Source: Eucalyptus grandis
Lineage: Eukaryota > Streptophyta > Magnoliopsida > Myrtales > Myrtaceae
DNA: 64,000 nucleotides
NCBI RefSeq assembly: GCF_016545825.1
Contig: NC_052616.1
Span: 62,703,278 to 62,767,277 of the forward strand
Direction: 5' to 3'
Part shown: positions 11,505 through 23,167 of the stretch, in pieces
Position numbering within the stretch: position 1 is the first letter of the stretch
How the letters are laid out: each line of letters begins with the position of its first letter
Position numbers and translations under genes: made by a program
Notes under the pieces: generated by a model
What the model was told of the DNA's origin: nothing
The model's database searches: none
What the model saw: the letters and a program-made list of their open reading frames with translations, nothing else

Positions 11505-14119
11505 TGTTGCGACCTAAATTTCGGGTGCACCACCTAAGTTTAGGCTAATTGACTATTAAGTCTTTAAACTTAGCTTGGGCTCTCCCAAGCCCAAATCAAT
11601 GCGTGACTTAGGTTCAAGATTTTAACATGCACATGGATTTTATTTAGGAGTCGCCACTAATCAATTTATGGTAAGTCGATTAGACACTTAAGTAAAATAA
11701 TGAGAGAATTATTTTACTCCTATGAACCGGAGACTAAGGGTACGGGGACTTGGTTATATTAGATTTTTCTAATGCCCTTTCGGTACCATTCTTTTTATTT
11801 TCAAAAATGTTTTTGTAGGCAGCATGGATTTATTTTAACCTAAATTTCTATCATGCAATAGGGTGGTCACACGGGTTCTCAGTTATTATTAAACACTCAA
11901 CGAATAAAATAAATCACATCAAAAGAAATAAACACACGAAGCAAACAACTTTTTGGGTTTTCTTTTATTTCGAATTTAAAACATGCACTTTAACTACATG
12001 ACCTAATTTTACTAACAAGGTATTTCTAATTAAATGAACCTAATATGCAAACTAATTGACATGCACCTAATATTTTTGTATTTTTATTGAAATTCGGAAT
12101 TAATAAAAACCCTAATTAAACTATTGAAAAATACATAATTTTCTAATATGTTTTAGGGGTTAACTTGACTTAAACTCTATTCTATCTTAGAAAACTATTT
12201 TAAAAGAAAAATGAGATTATTTAAATGTGCAAACATTATTTAAGAGTCTTATCTAAAAAAATTCAATCCTAATTTATTCTAAAAATCAATCTAAAAGTGC
12301 AATCCTAAAAATGCAATCCTAATTTAGTAACAAACTCCAATGCAAGATTTGATTTTTTTGATTTTTGATTTTGATTTTTAGTGTTTTTCCAAGATAAGCA
12401 ACTATATCTAAACAATCAAGATATTCATCTAATGAGAATTAAAATAACCGAAAAATAATCCGTTGTCTCATTGGTTAAATTAATGGTTATTTTAACCCTA
12501 AACATCACAACATAGAGTTCAAAATAATTAAAAAATTTATCCGAAATCTTACGGATCAAATTAATAACTATAATGACTTAACAATTAAAATACTATCAAA
12601 ATGCCCAAAATTAATATAATTAAAAAATAATAATTCGACATCTTACGGATCAAATTAATAATTACAACAATTTTGGACAAGACCCGTGCGGTTAATGCCT
12701 ACAAGATTCATGAATATTGACATCCAATGCTACAATTTAAATAACTAAACTTAAAAAAAGAAGAAGATAACATAACATAAAATAAGTGAAAAATTAAAAT
12801 TAAAAATTAAAAATAAGCTACCTAAGGGGGAGGGCAATGACGTTGATGGGATAGCCAAAGAGAGGGTGGCTGGCGTCGGAGCTCCGGCGAAGGGATCGGC
12901 GGAGGTGCGGCGTAGCGTGTACAGTGGAGGTGCTCGGGTGCTCACGGTGGAAGTGCAGGCACAACGGAGGGCAGGGGCGAAAGAGGTGTTGACGTTGTGG
13001 GTGGAGGTGCGCAGGTAGGCAGTGCGGGCGTCAGGCACTGGTGTCGGGCAATCAGAGGTGTTGGCGTGGACGAAGCTCCGGCGACAAACGGGGCAGCAGC
13101 AACGCGACAGTGGCGCGGCAGCGAGCTTTTGCAGGCGTTGAGGACAGTAGCACGGGAGTCGTGGCTGGCTACGGCACTGCTGGCACGGGCAAAGGGACGG
13201 AGCGAGCGTCATAGCAGCGACGAGTGAGGCAGCTACGGTTGCAGGGGTGCGGTCGTCGGGGGTGACGAGCGGCAATCGCAAGGATGCTTAGGCGGAGCTC
13301 CGGTGTACGGTCAGAACGAGCGGCGGCCTCGGGCGCGGGGGCTTCACGGACAAATAGGGGTAGTGCAGGAGAAGCGGCGGTCGGAGGACGACAAGTGAAG
13401 GCATGGCAGATGGAGGCCGGTAGGGAGCGTGGCCAATAGAGGCTAGCAGAGCGCGAGCGTCCGTGTGAGGAAGACAAACAGTAACCTTTTTTTCTCTCTT
13501 TTTTTCTCTCTTTGATCTCGCGTCACTCACGTCTCCTCTCACTGTCTCCCTCTCTGCACTCACGTCTCTTCTCTCTCACTCTTTCTTTCTTTTTGACTTT
13601 TCACTCCTTTTTTTCTTTGACGAAGAGAAAAAAAAAACCCCATTCTTCACCGTACACGGCCCCTTTCATAGGCAAAAACGTGATCTCCATGGAATTCTTC
13701 GTCTCGAAGATTGCTTATAACTTCCCGAACACAAAAATCATTTTTTAATTTCCTCATCTCTCGAATATTCTTTACATATTTCATCGTCTAAAGATAAGAT
13801 TGCAACTTGATTTTCTTAAATTCCAAAACCCATCGTAATATCATTTCAAATCTCCATTTAGGTATTTTTGTCATTAAAATAAAATGGGCTCGGGCCAATT
13901 TGCTCGTTTCATGGGCTTAGTTCGGCCTGCCAAGTTAAAGCTCAGAACAATTAATTTGAACCCATCCACCACCGATCCAATAAAATGTAAAAAATGTAAA
14001 TTAGAAACAAATGCACCTAAAATCTATATGCAATTAATATTTTTTTCAGTGATAAAATTGACATGTAATTTTCTATGCAATAAATAAATGACCAAATTGC
14101 CAAAATTTAGGTGTCAACA
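11505..14119 (-). repeat. 3' LTR of the gypsy element (2615 bp)
   Basis: Aligns along its whole length with 20068-23162 apart from the MITE in the latter. It contains an AT-rich half (11505-12830) and a GC-rich half (12830-13490) followed by CT-rich DNA. The GC-rich half yields stop-poor frames on both strands (up to 176 codons), which I regard as artefacts because the equivalent frames in the other LTR do not keep the same reading. Confidence 0.9.
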
Positions 14120-14429
14120 GCTGTCCTGCTTTGAAGGTGAGCTCGTAGAGGTTGAATTCAAAGACAAATTGAAACCTAAATTTTAACCATGCACATGCAC
14201 TTAATGATTTTTTTATCGGGAAATGTATCCCATTTTTTAAAATGCAATTCATATGATGCATGGAAATGCTAATGCAAATGCATGATGTGAAAGGAAAGAA
14301 CATACCTACAATTACTTACCAGTTAGTGCGGTAGAGCATCTTAAAGTACATGATAAATCCACATTTACCCCACAAGTATTTAGTTTCCACTCAAGTTCCT
14401 TGATGAGTCTAACATGTAATGAATTGAGA
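14120..14429 (-). other. Gypsy 3' region next to the 3' LTR
   Basis: On the minus strand the bases just before the LTR read AAAGCAGGACAGC, a modestly purine-rich candidate polypurine tract. No coding sequence. Confidence 0.4.
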
Positions 14430-14905
14430 CATCGAGACTGAGAAGAACATTCACATCCAAAGTGAAATGTTCAACAAAAATAATTGAGACATCCAGATCC
14501 AGACTGAGATGTCAAGATTTTTTAACTCAATATACCTAGATTCAGATTAAGGTATAACAAGAAAAGTCGAGAAACATTCACATTTAGAGTAAAATGTTTA
14601 ATGAAAAGAATTAAGACATCTAAATCCAAACTACGACGTCAATATTTTTTAATTCAAAAAAACCTAGATTTAGACTAAGGTATAATGAGAAAGGTCGAAA
14701 AAACATTCACGTCCAGAGTGAAATGTTTACATGAAAATAATTAAGATGTCCGATCTAGACCGAGATGTCAAAATTTTTGAACTCGAAATACCTAGATCTA
14801 GACTAAGGTATAACGAGAATGATCGAAAAACATTCACATCCAGAGTGAAATGTTTAATGAAAAGAATTAAGACATCTAGATCCAGACTGAGATGTCAAAG
14901 GAACC
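14430..14905. repeat. Tandem array 1 in the gypsy 3' region, unit about 127 bp
   Basis: Four degenerate copies, marked by ACATTCACATCCAAAGTGAAATG or variants at about 14449, 14573, 14705 and 14829. Each also holds GACATC(C/T)AGATCCAGACTG-type and CTAGATT(C/T)AGA(C/T)TAAGGTAT-type segments. Non-coding. Confidence 0.75.
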
Positions 14906-14965
14906 TACCTGGAATATCTTACCTTTAAGGAGGGTAGAGTGATTCAAGATAGTTGGTGTTACATG

Positions 14966-15306
14966 TCCAGGATCTGTACCTTTCTACGGTTGCCCAGAAT
15001 AATAACGAGGCTTTGTAAGGAGACTGTTTTCCTAGGACCCGTACCTTTTTACAATCGCTCAGTATGGCAGTGTTTAGTTGTGTTTAGGACCTGTACCTTT
15101 CTATAGTCGCCTGAATGGGGAAATTGCTTTTCCAGGACTCGTACATTTCTACGATTGCCTGTTAGAGCAATAAATGTTGTCTAAGACTCGTACCTTTCTA
15201 TGGTCGCCTAAACACAGATTCATTTTCTCATTGACCCGTACCTTTCTACGGTTGCCTCAACTAAGGTTTTGCTTGGCTAGGACCCGAAACTTTCTTCGGT
15301 CACCTT
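14966..15306. repeat. Tandem array 2 in the gypsy 3' region, short core repeated seven times
   Basis: The core AGGACCCGTACCTTTCTACGG, followed by TNGCC(T/C), recurs at about 14968, 15035, 15091, 15134, 15184, 15233 and 15278 with 43 to 67-base spacing and drift between copies. Non-coding. Confidence 0.75.
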
Positions 15307-16997
15307 AATCAGACTGAATCTAGAGAAAAATCTTTGGGGGATAGCTCAATTGAGTCAAGTGTCGATGCACTTGAGAGAGAATACCTGTGCAATGATAAGT
15401 ATTTAAGGTACGGATAGAGATATACTCATCCGATAACATCTCTGATCCTTGGGACACATCTCCTGTAAAACACAAATGTAGGAGAGGCAACATGCATTCA
15501 CAAATATGCATTAATTCAAGTGAGGTCCATGTGTGATGATTTTTATCAATCTTGCATCACCTAATTTCCATTAGGAAATATTTCAGAAGAATATTCAAAT
15601 CTGAACACATGAGTGTCATAGATGTGTTAGGTGAGGGATCTTTCGGTTTGAAAGGACTTTTCACTCATCCTCATTAAAAGAGCCTGAGCAATGTCTGAGC
15701 AAAAATAATTTTAACCATTGTCATGCCAAACAAGAGTCTGAGCAATGTCACAAGTGGTACGACCTTACCAATCTGAGAGGTCTTTAACGGAATCGTAATG
15801 TAGGATTGGTCAACGGCTTATCAAAGGGGACTCTTTGAGTCGAGGTTATTGAAAAATGACATTTCGCAATTGCCTTGGGGTTTACAAGTCAAAAAACATG
15901 AGGTAGAAATTGGTTTACGTGCACTTCTTCGAGTGATGCTTCAAACATATGAACTTTTATGTTAATTCAAGTGTCCTAATCTAAAGAGACTTTGCAAAGG
16001 ACGTAACGTAGGCTTAGCTCATGCGTTGAGAAATGAAAGGATCATTAGGCTTAAAAAGTGTTTGGGGGTCAAAGTTGGTGATCATCTTGACATTTCCACT
16101 AATTTTTCTCCACCGTCGAAAATTTCCTTCACATCATAACTCCATTGACTGTAACATTTCAGCATTTGAGTTTTTTAGTACTGCTATGTTACGGATACGA
16201 CTCACTACATCAAATGTTTGATTCTTTGGGCATTGGCTTTACTTTTACTAAGCACACTGCTTTTTCATGCCTCTTTTTTTTTTTTTGAACTTATTTTCTT
16301 TGGGCTCGCGCAGCCTTCATCTTTTATCAACATTGTAAACCATGCTACTTGAGTGGTTTGTTATTCTTGCCTTGCCCCAGTGTGGGGGATGATACCAATT
16401 GGGTTTAATGTGAAATGAATTCATAAGCTCAAATGGGCTATACAATAGATAAAAGTGTGTGGGATAGAGGAAGAACTGTTCTTCGTCATTTTAAGGCACT
16501 TCAATTATCGTATAAGCTACACTACGAAAGCAATACTCGAATATTGATGCAAGTGTAAGTAAGGAAATTCCTATTATTCATTTCAAATTTTGTCCCAGTG
16601 TGGAATGATCCTTGACAGGGATAATTTAGAAAGTTCTTCATGTGTGTGGGCTCAAAGGGCTAAACAATGGATATACATGTAGTGTTTTGGGTAAAAGAAA
16701 AAACTGCCTCTCATCACCTCGATTGACGTACCCTTTGCGAGATCACATTTTTCCTCGTAGGTATGGAATTTTTCACACAACTCACTAGGGGTTAGTGTAT
16801 GAAACAATGTATGGAATATGGTTTGTCTTTCATCATTCCAAAGTATCACATTTGACACATTCAATCTATCTCACACAATTTATTAAGGAAAACATGCAAG
16901 ATTTGTAATAAATTTGAACTATTGAACTCATTGAAGCAATTTGTTCATCATAAAAATGCTTGCAGTTCAAAACATGATATGACAAATTCAATCATGG
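15307..16997 (-). other. Gypsy 3' untranslated region, no gene seen
   Basis: Between the integrase tail and the tandem arrays. Only short unsupported frames. Two related phrases (GTGTGGGATAG at about 16457 and GTGTGGGCTCAAAGGGCT at about 16641) suggest further old duplication (about 16400-16480 against 16590-16680). Confidence 0.45.
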
Positions 16998-17180
16998 TTA
17001 ATACTTCTTGACAGCATCATAATTAATAGGAGTGAAAAACTCATGACCACCCACTTCTGCCAAGATCAAGGCACCTCCAAGATGTACCTTCTTCACCACA
17101 TATGGGCCGCTGTAATTTGGAGCAAACTTGCCCCCAGGATGTTCCACCGGAGAATGATAGTCTATTTTTACTTGCCCCAA
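16998..17180 (-). pseudogene. Gypsy integrase C-terminal fragment
   Basis: A 60-codon frame with GGKFAPNYSGPYVVKKVHL and ending INYDAVKKY, matching the conserved tail of plant Ty3/gypsy integrases (the GKFxPNWxGPYVV block and NxDxVKKYY end). All catalytic domains upstream of it are missing. The neighbouring 17181-17749 contains no recognisable reverse transcriptase or RNase H. Confidence 0.75.
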
Positions 17181-17749
17181 ATCTGTTTTTTCATTGCAAG
17201 TACGCTCTAAGCTTGTTGATCACGCATTACGTTTATGATCATTGAATCTTGGTATGCTATTTTCATATGTCCCTTGTCATAGCAAGTTATAGAATTATGT
17301 TTTGAGACAAGAAGTAAATGAGTCATACAAACAAACAGGTTTAATCTACTACAAACTTTGGGAATTTTTTTTTTTTAGCAGTGAAATGTTTTTGTTTTCG
17401 AATTTTTTTTTTTTGGAGGAAGCATGATAAAGTCCAGCCCTTAGGATTTCTCTGTGGATGATAGTTTCTTTCATGGTTGGATATCGTCATTGGACTGGTT
17501 TGGTGTACCCGTCATGCTCTCAAAATTAGAAATAAAATTGTAATTTCATTGAATAGAATCAAATGAATTACATTATTGGAATGGAAAATGCAAACAAGCA
17601 AACCCTAGAAACGAAAGCAATAATTGAAATCTTAGAAAGCATGAAATCCTAAAAACTTGAAATCTTAGAGAGCATAAAAAGAGGACTCCTTCGCAGAGGA
17701 GTGTGAAGATAAGAATTTCTCCACTTAGTGACAGCACTTGCGCCTCCAT
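17181..17749 (-). other. Deleted pol region of the gypsy element
   Basis: Only about 570 bases lie where several kilobases of protease, reverse transcriptase, RNase H and integrase core would be expected. Two poly(T) runs (17368 and 17405) are present; no conserved RT words are visible. Confidence 0.55.
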
Positions 17750-19028
17750 CATGGCTGGGCAGAGAATTTTTCTGATTACTATTGAAAGAGAACACCTTTG
17801 TATCCAAGAGGTTTTGGATTCAATGCTTGAGGGTGGAACATTCATCAGTTGAATGTCCCAATTCACCATTGTGATAGTCATACTTCTTTGTCGAGTCATA
17901 ACCATGAATGTTTTTGTGATTAGGCTGCCTCGGCTCACTAGGAAGCAAGCCTTTCTTTCAAACAATTGCCAACACTTGGGATGGAGATCCAGGGAGAGGA
18001 GTGAATTACCTTCTATTATTTGCTTGGGCAAACCATTGACAGCCAGTAGTTTGTTGTTGTCTTTGATTCATCTGGATAACCGGGGTGCGATTAATACCTT
18101 CTGGGCTATTGGTCACATTCACATCCTCAGCAGCTTCCTTCTCCTTCTTAGTAGAAAACCTTTTATTGGATGACTCAATAAACCATCCTTTCCTTATCCC
18201 CATCTAAATTTATTCTCCCACAGGGATAAGCTGATTGAAGCTCTCGACGTATGTGCTAGCCATTCGGTTACGGAATTCAGACATGAGAGTCTTGACAAAC
18301 AACTTCATCAACTTTTTATTAGTAGGCTCAGGAGTGATTTGAGCTACTAGATTTTGCCATTTTACAGCATACTCCTTGAACGATTCACTTATCTTCTTCT
18401 CCATCCTCTCAAGATCTTCTCGGGAAGGTGCAATGTCCTTGTTGAACTTGTACTGCTTGAGAAACACGTTGGCCACTTCATTCCAAGTGTCAAGAAGGTT
18501 CACATTCTTCATGACATACTAGCTCAACGCGGGCCCGGTCAAACTCACATGAAATGATTGGATCATGAGGGGCTCATTTTTGACATGTCGGGCCATGCAT
18601 ACATGGTATATTTGCAAGTGGGCTTTTGGGCAAGAAGTACCATCGTACTTTTCGAATTTTGGCATCTTGAACTTGCTTGGCATTTTGACCTTCTCATAAA
18701 CCGAGAGGCTGAACAGGAGTGAGCTCTGTGACTCTTGCAGTTGTTTCACTTTCTCTTCCAGTTTCGCAAAGCGCTCATCTTGCTCCGTTTTAGAGACATT
18801 GACAAGTTTAGCATTTTCTACATTGGTCAGAAATGGGTCATCTTCTAGCTCAGGCGTGTCGTCATCACCCATTTGAGCCTTGTTTGCCTGCTTCGAGACA
18901 ACTATCTTGGGGAGAGCGGGTGCAAGAATCGAATTCATTTGGAGGGATTGAATTTGAGTTGTTATAAGCTGCATAGAGGCGACTAATTGTTTGAGCTGAA
19001 CTTCCATGGTGGAAATACGATCGTGCAT
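17750..19028 (-). pseudogene. Gypsy gag (retrotransposon gag domain), broken
   Basis: Begins MHDRISTMEVQLKQLVASMQ with a coiled-coil-like N-terminus. It then shows the canonical gypsy gag block KFKMPKFEKYDGTSCPKAHL near residue 120 and LTGPALS, where the conserved Trp codon is now TAG (about 18516). The frame continues with LLDTWNEVANVFLKQYKFN and ESFKEYAVKWQNLVAQI to a stop near 18190. A later segment in a shifted frame (about 17815-17895) reads YHNGELGHSTDECSTLKH, a degenerate zinc-knuckle region. Gag would form the particle. The frame is not restorable by one change, so this is a pseudogene. Confidence 0.85.
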
Positions 19029-20067
19029 CTCGGTTTAGTCGGCCATTTTAGCTCTTGATTGAGTAACAATGGGCGAGTGTGGCAGATCTGTTGTCACCTA
19101 AAGGGAAGAAATGAACGAAATAAGCACAAAGTGTAAATAGATAGTCAATCCTGACAATGATCTAATCAATTTTTTCGTTTTTCTTTTTCATGAAAAAATT
19201 GTACGAGATGGGAATTTCCTAAAAGAGCTAGAAAAATAGACACCCTAGCAAGACCAAATTTCCTAGATATGAATTGAAAACAAATTCTCCAAAGTTTTTG
19301 TTATTTTCCAAATAATTCATTGCATGGCAATTTCCTCTTTTCATTTTTGATTTACAAATGAATTAAATCAAAGATTGACCTAGATTGACATAGATGGACT
19401 AAAAGTATAAGTAAATTGCATAATATAGGGATAGAAGACTTACTTCACCAAGAAAAATCGATGACAACCACATAGACACACGCATGAAATGTGAAGATCG
19501 ATTTCTACCTAGATGGCTTAACAAAGTGGAGCTAAGAGGATGATTTGACTGTTGCAATCTCACATTAACGTGTCAGATCCTCCTAACTCCAATCGAATGG
19601 AATGCCCAATAATCATGCAGTCTCGTGGATATGGACAAACACATCCGGCACCATGAAAAAAATTTCGGGGAAGAGAAGGTCAACCTCTACACAGCAGTTT
19701 TGTTTTGGATGAAGTATCATTCTCAACACCATTCTAAAAATCCTATCGTAGCCCAGGTTCGACCGCAGGTTGTGTGTACAATAGTATAGTGCTAAAAGCA
19801 GTAAAACATGCACAACAGTTTAAATGCAAACAACACTTCTAATCAAGAAAAATAAATCATTCATCCCTAACTCCAACCTGCAAGACAAGGGTTAGCAAAG
19901 ACTACTCCCCTCATACCTTCCATCTGCAAGAACATTTAACACCTTAGAAATGTTAAGGACGAACCTGGTGTCCTCGCTATCAAACAAAAACATTTTTAAA
20001 AGAGAAAGAAAAATTGGCCTAAGTCCACTAAGTGTTTTAACGCAAGTCCCTTGCGAAATTGCCAAGC
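19029..20067 (-). other. Gypsy 5' leader with primer-binding candidate
   Basis: Untranslated leader between the 5' LTR (right-hand one) and gag. Immediately after the LTR on the minus strand (20067 downward) the sequence reads GCTTGGCAATTTCGCAAGG. TTGGCAATTTCGC is the primer-binding candidate because it supplies the TGG that pairs with a tRNA CCA end. The tRNA is not identified. Confidence 0.45.
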
Positions 20068-23000
20068 TGTCGCGACCTAAATTTCGGGTGCACCACCTAG
20101 GTTTAGGCTAATGGACTACTAAGTCTTTAAATTTAACTCAGGTTCTCTCAAGCCCATACCAATTCGCGACTTAGGTTCAAGTTTTTAACATGCACATAGA
20201 TTTTATCTAGGAATCGCTACTAATCAGTTTATGGTAGGTCGATTAGATATGGGAGAATTATTTTACTCCTACGAACCGGAGATTAAGGGTACGGGGACAC
20301 GGTTACACTAGATTTCTCTAATGCCCTTTCAATACCATTCTTTTTATTTTCAAAAATGTTTTTTGCAAGCAGCATGGATTTATTTTAATCTAAATTTCTA
20401 TCTTGCAATAGAGTGATCATATGGGTGCTCAGTTATTATTAAACACTCAACGAATCAAATAAATCACATCAAAAGAAATAAACACACAAAGTAAACAATT
20501 TTTTGGGTTTTCTTTTATTTCGAATTTAAAACATGCACTTTAACTACATGACCTACTTTTACTAACAATCTATTTCTAATTAAATGAACCTAATATGCAA
20601 ACTAATTGACATGCACCTAATATTTTTGTATTTTTATTGAAATTCGGAATTAATAAAAACCCTAATTAAACTATTGAAAAATGAATAATTTTCTAATATG
20701 TTTTAGGGGTTAACTTGACTTAAACCCTATCCTATCTTAAAAAACTATTTTTAAAGAAAAATGAGATTATCTAAATGTGCAAACATTATTTAAGAGTCTT
20801 ATCTAAAAAAATTCAATCTTAATTTATTCCAAAAATCATCTAAAAGTGCAATCCTAATTTACTAACACACTCTGATGCAAGATTTGATTTTTTTAATTTT
20901 TTTTTTAATTTTTAGTGTTTTTCCAATATAAGCAACTATATTTAAACAATCATGATATTCATCAAATGAGAATTAAAATAACCGAAAAATAATCCGTTAT
21001 CTCACGGGTTTAATTAACGGTTATTTTAACCCTAAACATCACTACATAAAGTTCAAAATAATTAAAAATCTTATCCGAAATCTTACGGATCAAATTAATA
21101 ACTATAATGACTTAACAATTAAAATACTATCAAAATGCCCAAAAATTAATATAATTAAAAAAATGATCTGACATCTTACGGATCAAATTAATAATTACAA
21201 TAATTTTGAATAAGACTCGTGTGGTTAATGCCTACAAGATTCATGAATATTGACATCCAATGCTACAATTTAAATAACTAAACTTTTTAAAAAATAAGAT
21301 AACATAGCATAAAATAAGTGAAAAATTAAAATTAAAAATTAAAAATAAGCTACCTAAGGGGAGGGCAGCAACGTTGATGGGATAGCCGGAGAGAGGGTGG
21401 CCGGCGTCGGAGCTCCGGCGAAGGGATCGGCGGAGGTGCAGCGTAGCGTGTACGATGAAGGTGCTCGGGTGCTCGCGACGGAGGTGCAGGCACGCGGAGG
21501 GTAGGGGCAAAAGAGGTGCCGACGATGTGGGTGGAGGTGTGCGGGTAGGCAGTGCGGGCATTAGGCACTAGCGTCGGGTGATCAATGGTGCTGGTGCGAA
21601 TGGAGCTTCGGCGACAAACGGGGCAGCAGCGATGCGATGGTGGCGCGGCAGCGAGCTATTGCAGGCATTGAGGACGGTAGCACGAGCATCGTGGCTAGCT
21701 ACGGCGCCGCTAGTGCGGGTAGAGGGACGAAGCGAGCGTCGTAGCGGCGGCGAGCGAGGCAGCAACGGTTGCGGGCGCGGTTGTCGGGGTGACGAGCGGC
21801 AATGGCAAGGATGCTCAGGCGGAGCTTCGATGTACGGGCAGAAAGAGCGGCGGCCTCGGGTGTGGGGGCTTCGCGGACAAACACGGGTGGCGTGGGAGAA
21901 GTAGTGGCCGGAGGACAACAGGCGAAGGCGTGGCGGACGAGGCCAACAAGGGGCGTGGCCAACGAGAGGCTGACAGAGCGTGAGCCTCCGTGCGAAGAAG
22001 ACAAACAGTAACTTGTTTTTCTCTCTCTCTTTTTTCTCTCTCTGACCTCACGTCACTCAAGTCTCCTCTCACTATCTCCCTCTCTGCACTCACGTCTCTT
22101 CTCTCTCACTCTTTCTTTCTTGGGTTAATACCCTAAAAAACCCAAAACTGGCAAATTTACCCCAAACTATTTTTTTGACCATGAAAAATCCCAAATTGGT
22201 ACACTTGTGACAAATTTACCCCGACTACTATAAAAAAAACTCTAAACTAGTACATTTACGACAAATTTACCCAAAACTAATTTATTCGACTGAAAAAAAC
22301 CCCAAACTAATAAATTTGTGACAAATATATCTTTGCTAAATTAGATTAATACCACAAACAAATCACAAAAATTGTAAACAGTGACAACGATGCGTAAAAT
22401 CCTAAAGTGATATACTAGTCAACTGTCACGTGTAATTTAATTTAATAATTTGACTGTAAAATTTAACGAAAACTAACAAAGGGTAAATTTGTCACAAGTG
22501 TATCGTTTGGAGTAAATTTGTCAAAGGTATACCAGTTTTGGGTTTTGGTGGTCAAAAAATAGTTTGGTGTAAATTTGTCACAAATGTACCAGTTTGGAAT
22601 TTTTCAAGGTATTAACCCTTATTTCTTTTTTGACTTTTCACTCCTTTTTTTCTTCAACGAAGAGAAAAAAAAAAAAACCCCCATTCTTCACCGTACACGG
22701 CCCATTTTTTAGGCAAAAAATGTGATATCCGTGGAATACTTCGTCTCGAAGATTGCATATAACCTCCCGATCACAAAATCCTTTTTTAATTTCCTCATCT
22801 CCTGAATATTCTTTAATGATTTTATCACCTAAAGATAAGATTGCAACCCGATTTTCTTAAATTTCAAAAATTCACCGTAAAATCATTTCAAATCTCCATT
22901 TAGGTAATTTTTGTCATTAAAATAAAACGGGCTCGGGCCAATTTGCTCGTTTCATGGGGCTTAGTCTGGCCTGCCAAGTTAAAGCTTAGAACCATTAATT

Positions 23001-23162
23001 TGAACACATCTACCACCGGTCCAATAAAACGCAAAAAATGCAAATTAAAAATAAATGCACCTAAATCTATATGCAATTAACATTTTTTTTAGGGATAAAA
23101 TTGACTCTTAATTTTCTATACAATAAATAAATGATCAGGTCATCAAAATTTATGTGTCAACA
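20068..23162 (-). repeat. 5' LTR of the gypsy element (3095 bp, includes a MITE)
   Basis: Counterpart of 11505-14119. Removing the 497-bp MITE at 22122-22618 brings its length to about 2.6 kb, matching the other LTR. Many point differences and small indels separate the pair, so the insertion is not recent. It ends GTGTCAACA before the AAATG duplication. Confidence 0.9.
22122..22618. mobile_element. MULE-type MITE with long imperfect inverted repeats
   Basis: Perfect outer inverted repeat GGGTTAATACC/GGTATTAACCC continues inward as an imperfect long inverted repeat. It contains several copies of AAACTGGTACACTTGTGACAA-like words, a pattern widespread in plant genomes. It sits in a CT-rich tract of the 5' LTR that is uninterrupted in the 3' LTR (about 13580-13600). 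The flanks (TTTCTTTCTT and TTATTTCTTT) suggest a 9 to 10-base duplication with one change, consistent with Mutator-like elements. Non-coding. Confidence 0.8.
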
Positions 23163-23167
23163 AAATG

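Larger units (their letters stand above)
11505..23162 (-). mobile_element. Ty3/gypsy retrotransposon (Tat-like), nested in copia, pol-deleted
   Basis: Complete borders: both LTRs begin TGTTGCGACC or TGTCGCGACC and end GTGTCAACA (plus strand), and the target duplication AAATG sits at 11500-11504 and 23163-23167. Coding content is on the minus strand: gag at 17750-19028, then only a short integrase C-terminal segment at 16998-17180. Protease, reverse transcriptase, RNase H and the integrase core are gone, so it depended on other copies. Very long LTRs, a pair of tandem arrays between pol and the 3' LTR, and a gag zinc-knuckle region ending GHSTDECSTLKH favour the Tat/Ogre side of gypsy. Lineage is inference; class and borders are seen. 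Confidence 0.9.

Noticed and set aside
12751..13563. Proline/arginine/serine-rich minus frames up to 176 codons, and the matching ones at 21241-22093
   Set aside because: They lie in the GC-rich part of both LTRs and do not keep the same frame between the two copies.
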